Under the pieces are notes generated by a model. That model was not told the origin of the DNA. It saw only the letters and a list, made by a program, of their open reading frames with translations, and searched no databases. This document shows positions 35,704-43,431 of a stretch of DNA of 64,000 bases, in pieces. The position numbers were made by a program, and so were the translations under genes. This stretch comes from Ensifer sp. LC11 (GTDB lineage Bacteria; Pseudomonadota; Alphaproteobacteria; Rhizobiales; Rhizobiaceae), in assembly GCF_001695835.1 (NCBI RefSeq), contig NZ_MBSO01000023.1, forward strand, positions 124,001 through 188,000, written 5' to 3'. Position 1 is the first letter of the stretch. Each line of letters begins with the position of its first letter.

Positions 35704-36945
35704 TTATGGCTCCACCTGCGAAAGCTGCAGGCAATCGGGCTCAATCGGAGCGGTTTTTACAAATTCATGCTTGCCGCCGGTGAGGCTTTGCCGGCCGTCC
35801 CAGCTATTGATCAGCCACCTGTCGATCGCCTCGGCCACCAGGAAATGTCCGAGCGGGGACAGATGCTTGTCACCGATGCCATAGGTCTTCATCGGATCGT
35901 TGGCGGCGAGTTTTTCCGTCGGATCGACGACGTAAACACCAGGTGTCGCAGCGGCGAATGCTTTGATCATTTCGCGCTGCTTGGAAGGCTGCAGACCGTC
36001 GTCCCGGCCCGCGAGCTCGGCCCAGCCGGGCAGGATGACGACAAGCAGTTCGGCGCCGTTTGCGCGAGCATCGTCGGCAAGCCGGACGAACAGCCGTCGT
36101 GTCAGTTCGATGGCTTGGCCCATGTCTCGCCGGGAAGCCCGATCGCCGACATAGGGTCTGAGCAGTGTTGAATAGAACCAGTTGTAGAGCTTGCTGTTCT
36201 GCCAAAGAAACAGATGCGCCTGCAGAGCGAGGCTGGGTTTCTTCAAGCCACTGCCCGCTGGCTCCACGGTGATTTCGACCGACGATGGCGTCAGCACCGC
36301 CCGCTCGGCGTTATCCTCGATATCCGTACTGAGCGAAAGGCCAGCGATGACGAGCTTGTGCGGAATGTTGGGAGCTTTGTCTTCGTAGAGCCGTATCTCG
36401 TTCGGCTGACCGTAGCCGCCGGTGCCGTAGTTCTTGAATAGCAACTGCGGATGCCACGTGTTCAATAGCGCGCTAAAGGTCTCGCTTTCCTTGACGAGCG
36501 AACCGCGCACCATCGAATCTCCGAGGACGAAGACGGCCGCGCCATCTCTGGTCGCATTGTCGCGGAAACCGTCGCGGTTGATCTGGACGTGGTTCCAGGG
36601 GTCAAACGGGCTGAAGCGCTCGAAATAGCTGTTGCCCGGTACTTCCGTATAGCCATAGAGCGCATGGGATTGATGCCGCGCGCGCGGCATCCCGCAGAAG
36701 ACGTACTCTCCTTCGCCGACCGGAAGCTGCAGGCTCGGTACGAAGCGCAGGAGCATCTCACAGATGAGAACGGCGACAAGGCCCGAAACGACGATGATCA
36801 GCCCGTCGAGCGCGCCGGAGAGATTGCGCGAGCGGCGAATGCGCCGAAGGATGCCGGCCGGTCGCGGCTGGCTCTCACCGATGAAGTCCGCCGGCGCGGC
36901 TGTCGGGTTGTTGAGCGCGTCCTGATGTTCGGCTTTTCGCGACAT
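35704..36945 (-). CDS. Membrane-anchored SGNH-type protein (first of pair)
   Basis: A 413-residue protein with a basic cytoplasmic tail (R-R-I-R-R-S-R), one membrane helix at about residues 48-66 (L-I-I-V-V-S-G-L-V-A-V-L-I-C-E-M-L-L) and an extracytoplasmic domain. The SGNH block I reads V-F-V-L-G-D-S-M-V-R-G with candidate Ser144, and the C-terminal block V reads G-D-K-H-L-S-P-L-G-H. It recalls AlgX/AlgJ-like and other envelope-modifying SGNH proteins, but is not closely matched to one. The start at 36945 (ATG) is preferred over a GTG at 36957, which AAGG directly abuts. It lies between an unknown gene (37013-37489) and a second SGNH gene. Confidence 0.72.
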   Translation of the reverse strand: MSRKAEHQDALNNPTAAPADFIGESQPRPAGILRRIRRSRNLSGALDGLIIVVSGLVAVLICEMLLRFVPSLQLPVGEGEYVFCGMPRARHQSHALYGYTEVPGNSYFERFSPFDPWNHVQINRDGFRDNATRDGAAVFVLGDSMVRGSLVKESETFSALLNTWHPQLLFKNYGTGGYGQPNEIRLYEDKAPNIPHKLVIAGLSLSTDIEDNAERAVLTPSSVEITVEPAGSGLKKPSLALQAHLFLWQNSKLYNWFYSTLLRPYVGDRASRRDMGQAIELTRRLFVRLADDARANGAELLVVILPGWAELAGRDDGLQPSKQREMIKAFAAATPGVYVVDPTEKLAANDPMKTYGIGDKHLSPLGHFLVAEAIDRWLINSWDGRQSLTGGKHEFVKTAPIEPDCLQLSQVEP

Positions 36946-37012
36946 GTGGGCTGACACCTTGATTGGGCGATCTTCATTGAAACATTTTCGGGTTGCGTCG
37001 CTTCGTTCTTAA

Positions 37013-37489
37013 TCAAGCGCTTCCGGCCTCGCGCCAGTAGGAGCGCGCCAGACTGGCCAAATAGGTAATCGTCCTCCTTTGCACCTCGGGCGCTGACGAG
37101 ATGCATTTCTGCTCGCCGGACTCCGCAAGCCTGACGCGCTTCGAGGATTCCGGTTTCAGGAGTTCGATCGATCGCAACAGACCGGGCAAGACCCCATAAC
37201 CGGTCAACAGATCCCGAAACATGGCGGTCGCGGCGTAAACGACCTCGGCCGCTCCCACCGCCTCGCGGACACAGGCTTCATCGGAAATCTTGATGTAGAG
37301 CACGCCAGGAATGAGAAGAGGCAACGTCGGAACCACGGGATCCAGGACGCGATTGACCGCATCCGGCGTCACCTCGTTCAAGATAAAGACGGTAAGCCGC
37401 TTCTGGCTCAAGCGATAACCCTTTATGATTATCTCAACCGGAAGCTGACCGTCTGTTTCCGCTATTTCAATAACACTTTGAACATGCAT
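37013..37489 (-). CDS. Protein of unknown function, first gene of the SGNH operon
   Basis: I do not recognise this 158-residue protein. It opens M-H-V-Q-S-V-I-E-I-A-E-T-D-G-Q-L-P-V-E-I-I-I and contains a V-P-T-L-P-L-L-I-P-G-V-L-Y-I-K-I stretch near residues 53-68 that is hydrophobic but short of a clear membrane helix. No signal peptide or catalytic motif is evident. GGAGAG precedes the ATG, and the SGNH gene follows 67 bases downstream on the same strand. The 18-bp palindrome at 37648-37665 lies about 160 bases upstream, so it is likely under control of the adjacent response regulator. It is probably cytosolic. Confidence 0.65.
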   Translation of the reverse strand: MHVQSVIEIAETDGQLPVEIIIKGYRLSQKRLTVFILNEVTPDAVNRVLDPVVPTLPLLIPGVLYIKISDEACVREAVGAAEVVYAATAMFRDLLTGYGVLPGLLRSIELLKPESSKRVRLAESGEQKCISSAPEVQRRTITYLASLARSYWREAGSA

Positions 37490-37922
37490 AGTGGCTCTCC
37501 GGAGCAGAGAAGAACACCGTAAAATGTTTTTTGACTACGAGGACATGAATCTATTTTTTATACTGCGACATGAGCTTTTGAGGCTTACACTTCTCTGCCG
37601 GAGGCGCCTTACAGGTTGCAACTCTATCCCAGTATTTTCGCCCTGAATATATCCAGATGGATATACTCCGCTCGCTTTGTTTCGAGTCATGGTTGGGTTC
37701 CCGGCGACCAAGGGCTGCCTGCTCGCGGGCCGCATCTGCGACCGCAGATGCAATTGCGCCTGCTCTGAGGTGGCGTGCCATGAGCTTCGCCGCAAAGGCT
37801 GCACCGCTGCTGCTGACGTGCCGGTCTGCGGCCTGGAAATCCGAGGCCCTGGAAAGGCTGACCTGGTCAGGAACGCGATTTCCGTCAAAAAACAGATCTA
37901 TCGAACACGACAATCAGCGCGA
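37490..37922. other. Intergenic region between response regulator and SGNH operon
   Basis: These 433 bases contain no convincing gene. The half nearest 37490 is AT-rich and carries the TATATCCA palindrome. The half nearest 37922 is GC-rich with weak open frames on both strands, none with a good start site. The promoter of the 37013-37489 gene should lie here. Confidence 0.5.
37648..37665. promoter_or_regulatory. 18-bp palindrome TATATCCAGATGGATATA, candidate response-regulator site
   Basis: The sequence is TATATCCA, GA, then the exact reverse complement TGGATATA. It is far more AT-rich than its surroundings and lies upstream of the 37013-37489 gene. The half-site TATATCCA recurs at 40580-40587 and 40824-40831, upstream of the SxtJ-like gene. 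NarL-type regulators bind inverted repeats of about this size, so the regulator at 37923-38603 is the natural candidate. Confidence 0.6.
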
Positions 37923-38603
37923 TCACGCGGAGTTTCTCGGCAGTCGGCTGGCAAGATTGGCAAGCTCGACGCGCGTCGAGATACCAAGCTTGCTGTAGAT
38001 GCTGTGGAGGTGCAGCTTGACTGTGCCTGGGGAGATGCCGAGCCGGGCGCCGATCTCCTTGCTTCGTATGCCGGAGGCGGCCAGGCGCGACACCTCGATC
38101 TCGCGCTGCGTCAGCAGATCGACCCCCCGGGTCCGCTCGGCCTCCTCGCTGCGGATCCGTTCGATTGCGGATTTAAGCGCCTGGTCCTGGAAGTAGGTCT
38201 TGCCTGCGGCGACCGCGCCGATGCAGTCGAGCAGTGTGTCCGGCGCCTGCTCCTTGAGCACGATCCCGTTCACGCCAAGTTTCATCGCTTCGGCGATCTG
38301 GTCGTCGCCGATGTCCGCCGTCAGGATGACAATCGCAATCCCCTGCCGGTGGCTGCGCAGCCGGCGTATGAATTCGAGCCCATCCATTTGCGGCATGCGA
38401 AGGTCGGCGACGACGATATCAACGGTGCAGCCGGAAAGTATCTGCAGGGCGTCGGCCGCGCGTTCGCAGGTCGCAACCACTTCCCACCCGGGCACGGTCT
38501 CGATCAGGCGGCGCAGCCCGTCAAGGACGATGCGATGATCGTCGACGACGATCGTGCGGAGCACTATTGCGGCATCGGCAGCATGACGACCACCCGTGTC
38601 CAT
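37923..38603 (-). CDS. NarL/FixJ-family response regulator
   Basis: A 226-residue two-component response regulator. The receiver domain shows the acidic pair D-D-H near 21-23, phosphoacceptor Asp67 in V-V-A-D-L-R-M-P-Q-M-D-G, Thr95 and Lys117. The output domain (about 162-215) is a GerE-type helix-turn-helix with L-T-Q-R-E-I-E-V, then L-G-I-S-P-G-T-V-K-L-H. Two starts are possible. The ATG at 38603 has AAAGGAT upstream and overlaps the kinase gene by 40 bases. A GTG at 38564 shares a base with the kinase stop (TAGTG). Either way the pair is translationally coupled. It is expected to control the flanking SGNH and carbamoyltransferase operons. Confidence 0.92.
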   Translation of the reverse strand: MDTGGRHAADAAIVLRTIVVDDHRIVLDGLRRLIETVPGWEVVATCERAADALQILSGCTVDIVVADLRMPQMDGLEFIRRLRSHRQGIAIVILTADIGDDQIAEAMKLGVNGIVLKEQAPDTLLDCIGAVAAGKTYFQDQALKSAIERIRSEEAERTRGVDLLTQREIEVSRLAASGIRSKEIGARLGISPGTVKLHLHSIYSKLGISTRVELANLASRLPRNSA

Positions 38604-40372
38604 TCCGCTATCCTTTCGATCGCAAGTTTTCCACCGCGCGCCGCCGCGCGTTCGCGCAGGCTGCGGGGTCCGATTTTTTCACGTTCCAGTTCGGCATGGT
38701 CGAGGCGTTCGCCGTAACCGAAGCCGACGCCATCGTCGTCGATCGTCAGCACGATCGAACCATTGTCGATCCTGACGGTGATCCTGACCTTCTGCGCTCC
38801 ACCATGCCTGACCGCGTTGGCGGTTGCTTCAGACGTCATGCGCGCGAGCTCATAGGTCAGAGCCAGCGGCAGGTCGATGCCGGACGGCGGGTCGAATGCT
38901 ATTGTCACGTCGATCTGCCATTGCTGCCTGAGCCGCGCCGCGACCGCCTCGAGTTGGCGCTCGATATGCATTTCTCCGGCGACCTGCAGGTTGCCACCAG
39001 GCTCGAGCGCCCGAATGAAGCCGCGAAGCTCCCGCTGCTCCTCAAGCAGCATCGCCTGAATGGTGTCGAGGCGTTCGGCAAGCACCTCGGGCCTCACATC
39101 GGCAAGCTTCCGCAGAGATTGCAGCTGCAATGCGGTGCCCGCAAGCGCCTGGAGGACGCCATCATGCAGATCGCGGCCGATCCGGATACGCTCATCCACG
39201 GCCGCCTCGTCGCTCAATCGCCGCACGAGGATCGCCTGCTCGAACAGGGCCTTTATCCGGTCAGCGATGATTTCCGCAATCGCCACGTCGTCAAGCGTGA
39301 GCGCAGGCGGCTCCAGAGCAAAGAGACGCGCCTGCAGGTCATCGACCTGAAAGTAGGTGGAGACCGCGGCATTGATCTGAAAAGCTTCGACAAGTGCCGG
39401 TGATATCGGCGGGTCGGCATCCGTCCATTGGTGAAACCGCCCCTCGCCCACATGGACAAGAAGCCGTCCACGCGCGGCCTCGGTGATCAAAAGACTGCTG
39501 CGCTGCAGCTTCTCATCCGTCCAGGAGCCAAAGGCGTCGGGGGGCATCTGCGCCACCTCGAGCTCACCTTCCTTCCACAGCGCCACATAGGTCCAGGGTT
39601 CTTCCGCGTCGGTCCACAGCAACAACGCGCGTGGCACCAACATCACATGGGCTGCGTAGTCGAGCGCAGCGCGCGCCGGCCATTCGCGCCCCCGCGGCTG
39701 GGCCGGCGTCCTCTGGACGAGGCGCAACAGTTCGGCCCTGACCGCCTCCTGGTGCGCACCGAGCCAGACCAGGAGTGCCGCCGCGACAAAAATGAAGAGA
39801 ATTCGTGACGCATTCGTCGTCGTGTCCGAATCCGGATCGAGCAGGTCATTGGTGTCGAAGTAGCCCAGGTAGAGCAGCGCCGCCAGGCAGACGAGGCCGG
39901 TATAGAGCGCTCCGCGCCAGCGCCAGTGCAGGGTCGCTGAGAGCAGCGTGAAAGGCATCAGCATGAAGAACGGGCTGGCCGGACCGTCGGTCATCGACAT
40001 GAACGTGGCAAAGGCCGCGACATCGATCACATGGCGCACCAGGGTACCGCGCACCCTCGAAATCTCCGTGCGCCAGACGAGAAAGGCAGCCGCGACCGCG
40101 TAAAACAGATAGCCGATCAGCAGAAAGTAGATCGGCTCGGGTGGCAGGGGCACGTGCGCGGTATCAAGCCAGGCGATCCAGACGCTGCCGGCGGCAAGCA
40201 GGATACGTCCGACTGCGATCACCTTGTCGGAACGGGCACGGAACGTGTTCGCCCAGACCTTGCGACCGGAAGCCTGGTCTCCGTCCACCGGCGCCCCCGC
40301 GTCGTGCGGCGGCAAGGCTCCCGCCGGGCTCGCGCGCCGGGCGCTGAAACGGTCTGACGGCTCTAGCCTCAT
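38564..40372 (-). CDS. Membrane sensor histidine kinase, HisKA_3 type
   Basis: A 602-residue NarX/DegS-class kinase. The N-terminal 210 residues contain about six transmembrane helices (first near 52-70, last near 190-208) and little periplasmic loop, so the signal is probably sensed in or near the membrane. A GAF-like cytoplasmic region follows (about 225-390). The phosphoacceptor is His403 in I-G-R-D-L-H-D-G-V-L-Q. The ATPase domain has an N-box with Asn519 (E-A-T-A-N-A-V-R-H-G) and a G-box D-D-D-G-V-G-F-G at 545-552. GGAG precedes the ATG. It is co-transcribed with the response regulator. The stimulus is unknown. Confidence 0.92.
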   Translation of the reverse strand: MRLEPSDRFSARRASPAGALPPHDAGAPVDGDQASGRKVWANTFRARSDKVIAVGRILLAAGSVWIAWLDTAHVPLPPEPIYFLLIGYLFYAVAAAFLVWRTEISRVRGTLVRHVIDVAAFATFMSMTDGPASPFFMLMPFTLLSATLHWRWRGALYTGLVCLAALLYLGYFDTNDLLDPDSDTTTNASRILFIFVAAALLVWLGAHQEAVRAELLRLVQRTPAQPRGREWPARAALDYAAHVMLVPRALLLWTDAEEPWTYVALWKEGELEVAQMPPDAFGSWTDEKLQRSSLLITEAARGRLLVHVGEGRFHQWTDADPPISPALVEAFQINAAVSTYFQVDDLQARLFALEPPALTLDDVAIAEIIADRIKALFEQAILVRRLSDEAAVDERIRIGRDLHDGVLQALAGTALQLQSLRKLADVRPEVLAERLDTIQAMLLEEQRELRGFIRALEPGGNLQVAGEMHIERQLEAVAARLRQQWQIDVTIAFDPPSGIDLPLALTYELARMTSEATANAVRHGGAQKVRITVRIDNGSIVLTIDDDGVGFGYGERLDHAELEREKIGPRSLRERAAARGGKLAIERIAEWTRVVVMLPMPQ

Positions 40373-40579
40373 GCCATGTCTCCGCCTCCAGTCGGCCCAC
40401 GAAAAGATATCAAGGCGCGCGTGACGAGCGAGGATGAATAAAGTTGCGGCCCTCGACCGTTACCGGCCGTATCTTCAACAATATGGACGGCCCGGATCTC
40501 GGAGCCTCTAAAGTCTACCTGCTCAAGTGCAGTGAGCATACGCTTGTCCTGCCCCATGCTCAATTGCATTCACCGCGAG

Positions 40580-40600
40580 TATATCCAAGGTTATGGACAC
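40580..40600. promoter_or_regulatory. TATATCCA half-site with imperfect partner
   Basis: TATATCCA at 40580-40587 is followed at 40593-40599 by TATGGAC, a partial inverse partner (TGGA against TCCA). It matches the half-site of the palindrome at 37648. It lies about 370 bases before the SxtJ-like gene and about 210 before the kinase start. Confidence 0.4.
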
Positions 40601-40644
40601 CGTCATGGCCACCTGATCTTCGCGCCATCAGCCAGTGTCCTCTG

Positions 40645-40747
40645 CTGCATGGTTTCCTTCAACGTCGCCGACCAAAGGACAAAACATGCAGTAATTCAAA
40701 ATGCTACGACGACCTTTGCGCGTCCAAAAATCCTCGTGGCGCTAAAG
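40645..40747. repeat. Decayed inverted copy of the two-hairpin rhizobial repeat
   Basis: Read on the minus strand this stretch aligns along its whole length with the element at 18036-18139. Shared blocks include CTGCATG, TTTCCTT, AAGGACAAAACATGCAG, AATTCA, ATGCTAC and CCTTTGCGCGTC. Substitutions in both stems leave the first hairpin weak. It has landed between the two TATATCCA half-sites upstream of the SxtJ-like gene. Confidence 0.75.
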
Positions 40748-40823
40748 AGAAGAGAAACCCTGTCGGGCACCGATCTCAGTATCAGAATGTACCGCCAAGA
40801 ATCAGAAGGTTGAAATGACCTCC

Positions 40824-40831
40824 TATATCCA
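40824..40831. promoter_or_regulatory. TATATCCA half-site near the SxtJ-like gene
   Basis: An exact copy of the 8-mer found in the palindrome at 37648, here followed by TTGGCATAT, which is a poor inverse partner. It lies about 130 bases before the ATG at 40960, a reasonable activator distance given an unmapped start point. Confidence 0.4.
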
Positions 40832-40959
40832 TTGGCATATTGACCAAATCCAGTAATTGCCGCTCATATTCTCGCAATATAGATGACTAAAAATTTTTCA
40901 GGCGTCGGCACTTTGAAAATTGTGCCTATTTTTAGCTAACCGCTTTGAGGTGGATAGCA

Positions 40960-41391
40960 ATGAGCATTTCTCATGGACCCCTAAACGAGACGCTCCCGGA
41001 AGGGCCGTCGAACAGAAGCTTCGGCTACACCGTCGGCGGAATTCTGGTCCTGATCGCGCTTGTAAAATTGTGGCGATCTTCCGAGATGACGGTGTTTACA
41101 GGTGCGCTTGCCCTGATCGGCGCGGTTCTCGTGAGCCTGGCCTTTGTCGCACCATCAACCCTGACAGGTGCGAACCGTCTCTGGATGCAGCTCGGCCTCG
41201 TTCTCTTCAAGATCGTCAATCCGGTCGTGATGCTTCTGATCTACGTTACGACCTTCGTGCCAATCGGCCTCTATCTCAGGTTGCGTGGAAATGACGCGCT
41301 GACCGCCGAGTTCGACAAAAGCGCCAAGACCTATTGGATTGACAAGCCGAAGGGCGGCGCGCCCGAGGCAACGATGAAAAATCAGTTCTGA
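40960..41391 (+). CDS. SxtJ-family small membrane protein
   Basis: A 143-residue membrane protein of the SxtJ family, named after a gene of unknown function in cyanobacterial saxitoxin clusters. About three hydrophobic segments are visible (residues 26-42, 47-70 and 82-107), with L-W-M-Q-L-G-L-V-L-F-K-I-V-N-P-V-V-M near residue 75 being the most family-like part. The C-terminal tail is polar and cytoplasmic or periplasmic. Relatives of this protein are typically found beside a DUF5989 protein and a NodU/CmcH carbamoyltransferase, exactly as here, which suggests an accessory or scaffolding role for that enzyme. The ATG at 40960 is preferred over an in-frame TTG at 40945; GAGG lies upstream. 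Confidence 0.82.
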   Translation: MSISHGPLNETLPEGPSNRSFGYTVGGILVLIALVKLWRSSEMTVFTGALALIGAVLVSLAFVAPSTLTGANRLWMQLGLVLFKIVNPVVMLLIYVTTFVPIGLYLRLRGNDALTAEFDKSAKTYWIDKPKGGAPEATMKNQF

Positions 41392-41437
41392 ATTTTGAAG
41401 AACCTAACCATTACTGAATCGGGCAGAGGAAACGAAA

Positions 41438-41587
41438 ATGGACCTTGCTAGGGAACTCCTGTTATACATGGGCAACCGAAAGAAGTACTGGTTGCTGCCG
41501 ATCTTGGTCATGACAACCATTTTCGGGACCCTGGTGGTACTGACGCAGGGTACGGCTGTCGCCCCCTTCATCTACACGCTGTTCTGA
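41438..41587 (+). CDS. DUF5989 family small membrane protein (49 aa)
   Basis: A 49-residue protein that is easily missed. It begins M-D-L-A-R-E-L-L-L-Y-M-G-N-R-K-K-Y-W-L-L-P and has one transmembrane helix (about residues 18-36) and a C-terminal A-P-F-I-Y-T-L-F. The R-K-K-Y-W-L-L-P-I segment and the P-F-I-Y-T-L-F end are the recognisable family signature. AGAGGA lies nine bases before the ATG. The gene is 46 bases after the SxtJ-like stop and 11 bases before the carbamoyltransferase start. Its role is unknown; the fixed gene order suggests it helps place the carbamoyltransferase at the membrane. Confidence 0.82.
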   Translation: MDLARELLLYMGNRKKYWLLPILVMTTIFGTLVVLTQGTAVAPFIYTLF

Positions 41588-41598
41588 GGCGGCTTGTC

Positions 41599-43431
41599 GT
41601 GCGTATCCTCGGTATCTCGGCATTTTACCACGACAGCGCGGCGGCGCTCGTCGAAGACGGGCGCATCGTTGCAGCCGCCCAGGAAGAACGCTTTACGCGC
41701 CGGAAACACGACCCGGACTTTCCGGCGCGGGCAATCGAGTACTGCCTGTCGGAAGCAGGCTGCAGCATCAGCGACATCGATCATGTCGTCTTCTATGAAA
41801 AGCCGTTTCTGAAGTTCGAACGGTTGGTCGAGACTTACCTTGCAACTGTGCCGCACGGCTTCAGCTCGTTCCGCGTCGCCATGCCGGTCTGGATCAAGGA
41901 AAAGCTATTCCAGAAGAAGATGCTGCGCAAGGATCTCGGCAAGCTTGCCGGTCAGAAGGAATGGGAGGGGTCGCTGCTCTTCACCGAGCATCACCAGTCC
42001 CACGCGGCAAGCGCTTTCTTTCCCTCACCCTTCGCCTCCGCGGCGGTCCTGACCATGGACGGGGTCGGCGAGTGGTGCACGACATCGCTTGCCCATGGCC
42101 GCGACAATCGCCTCGACTTTCTGAAGGAAATACATTTCCCGCATTCCCTCGGCCTGCTCTATTCGGCCTTCACCTATTACACCGGGTTCAAGGTCAATTC
42201 GGGTGAGTACAAGGTCATGGGGCTCGCCCCCTATGGTCGGCCGCGTTTCGTGCAGACGATCCTCGACAACCTGATCGATATCAAGGAAGACGGTTCGTTC
42301 CGTCTCGATCAGCACTATTTCGGCTATTGTACGGGCCTGAGAATGACCTCGCCCGCCTTTCACGACCTGTTCGGAGGCGAGCCGCGCAAGCCGGAATCGC
42401 CGCTGACCCAGCGTGAGATGGACCTTGCAGCCTCGGTTCAGGCCGTGACCGAAGAGGTCGTCATGCGGCTCGCCCGCTTTGCGCGGCGCCAGACCGGCGA
42501 ACGAAACCTCTGCCTTGCGGGTGGCGTCGCGCTCAACTGCGTCGCGAATGGCAAGTTGCTCAAGGCCGGGATCTTCGACGACATCTGGGTCCAACCTGCC
42601 GCCGGCGACGCGGGCGGCGCCCTCGGGGCAGCACTCTCCGTCTGGCACGAGTATCTCGGTAGTACGCGTGCGCCGAAGGACGGCGATGCGATGTCAGGGG
42701 CCTATCTGGGGCCGGCCTTCGAGCAGGGCGAGGTGGAGCAGCGGCTTGCCTCCGCCGGCGCCAAATTCGAGGTCCTGTCGGACGAGGAAGTCACCTCGTC
42801 CACGGTCTCGGCGCTGGCCGAGGAAAAAGCCGTCGGCTGGATGCAGGGCCGAATGGAGTTCGGTCCACGCGCACTCGGCGGGCGCTCCATCCTCGGCGAC
42901 GCTCGGTCTCCGACCATGCAGAAGATGCTCAATCTCAAGGTCAAGTACCGCGAGAGCTTCCGGCCCTTCGCACCGTCGGTCAGGCGCGAGGATGTCGCAG
43001 ACTGGTTCGACATCGACAAGGATAGCCCCTACATGCTGCTGGTCGGCGACGTCGTGGAAAGCCGCCGCCTGCACGCCAACCATCCGCAGGAAAACCTGTT
43101 CGGCATCGACCTGCTCAATGTGCCGCGCTCGGAAATACCGGCGGTAACGCATGTCGACTATTCGGCCCGCATCCAGACCGTGCACCGAGAAACCAACCCG
43201 CGCTACTGGGAACTGCTGACCCGTTTCAAGGCCCGCACCGGCTGCCCGGTGCTCGTCAACACGAGCTTCAACGTGCGCGGCGAACCGATCGTCTGCAACC
43301 CGGAAGACGCCTATCGCTGCTTCATGGGAACGGAAATCGAGCGGCTCGTCGTCGGCAACTGCATGCTGAAGAAGGAAGACCAGCCGGCGCATCTGAAGCA
43401 GGACTACAAAGAAAACTTCGAGCTCGATTAG
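41599..43431 (+). CDS. NodU/CmcH-type O-carbamoyltransferase
   Basis: A 610-residue carbamoyltransferase that would use carbamoyl phosphate and ATP to carbamoylate a hydroxyl group through a carbamoyl-adenylate. The N-terminal Kae1-like domain shows G-I-S-A-F-Y-H-D-S-A-A (His11) and E-H-H-Q-S-H-A-A-S-A-F (His131, His132, His135), with M-D-G-V-G-E-W and K-V-M-G-L-A-P-Y-G downstream. The C-terminal YrdC-like domain has M-E-F-G-P-R-A-L-G-x-R-S-I-L and N-T-S-F-N-V-R-G-E-P-I-V. It starts with GTG and GAGGC lies upstream. Family members act on Nod factors, antibiotics and saxitoxin; here no such pathway is near, so the acceptor is unknown. A glycan or lipid hydroxyl at the envelope is inferred from its membrane and SGNH neighbours. 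Confidence 0.92.
   Translation: MRILGISAFYHDSAAALVEDGRIVAAAQEERFTRRKHDPDFPARAIEYCLSEAGCSISDIDHVVFYEKPFLKFERLVETYLATVPHGFSSFRVAMPVWIKEKLFQKKMLRKDLGKLAGQKEWEGSLLFTEHHQSHAASAFFPSPFASAAVLTMDGVGEWCTTSLAHGRDNRLDFLKEIHFPHSLGLLYSAFTYYTGFKVNSGEYKVMGLAPYGRPRFVQTILDNLIDIKEDGSFRLDQHYFGYCTGLRMTSPAFHDLFGGEPRKPESPLTQREMDLAASVQAVTEEVVMRLARFARRQTGERNLCLAGGVALNCVANGKLLKAGIFDDIWVQPAAGDAGGALGAALSVWHEYLGSTRAPKDGDAMSGAYLGPAFEQGEVEQRLASAGAKFEVLSDEEVTSSTVSALAEEKAVGWMQGRMEFGPRALGGRSILGDARSPTMQKMLNLKVKYRESFRPFAPSVRREDVADWFDIDKDSPYMLLVGDVVESRRLHANHPQENLFGIDLLNVPRSEIPAVTHVDYSARIQTVHRETNPRYWELLTRFKARTGCPVLVNTSFNVRGEPIVCNPEDAYRCFMGTEIERLVVGNCMLKKEDQPAHLKQDYKENFELD

Larger units (their letters stand above)
40373..40959. 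other. 587-base regulatory region between kinase and SxtJ-like gene
   Basis: No gene is supported here. The region holds the divergent promoters, two TATATCCA half-sites (40580-40587 and 40824-40831) and a decayed inverted copy of the two-hairpin rhizobial repeat (40645-40747). The last 150 bases before 40960 are markedly AT-rich, as expected of a promoter. Short open frames across it run through the repeat and look accidental. Confidence 0.6.

Noticed and set aside
37551..37913. 120-codon minus-strand frame between the response regulator and the unknown gene
   Set aside because: Starts with TTG without a ribosome site and spans the TATATCCA palindrome; the GC-rich half could be a gene remnant, but nothing supports expression.
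40532..40813. 93-codon plus-strand frame upstream of the SxtJ-like gene
   Set aside because: It runs straight through a decayed intergenic repeat and has no ribosome site or family resemblance.
32407..43431. Saxitoxin-like pathway suggested by an amidinotransferase-like gene, SxtJ-like protein and carbamoyltransferase in one stretch
   Set aside because: No SxtA-type polyketide synthase or other core genes are present; the amidinotransferase-like gene is frameshifted and belongs to a transporter operon separated by a LysR gene.
41599..43431. Nodulation gene nodU
   Set aside because: The family fits, but no nodABC, nodD box or other nodulation gene is nearby, and the SxtJ/DUF5989 setting points to the non-nodulation branch.
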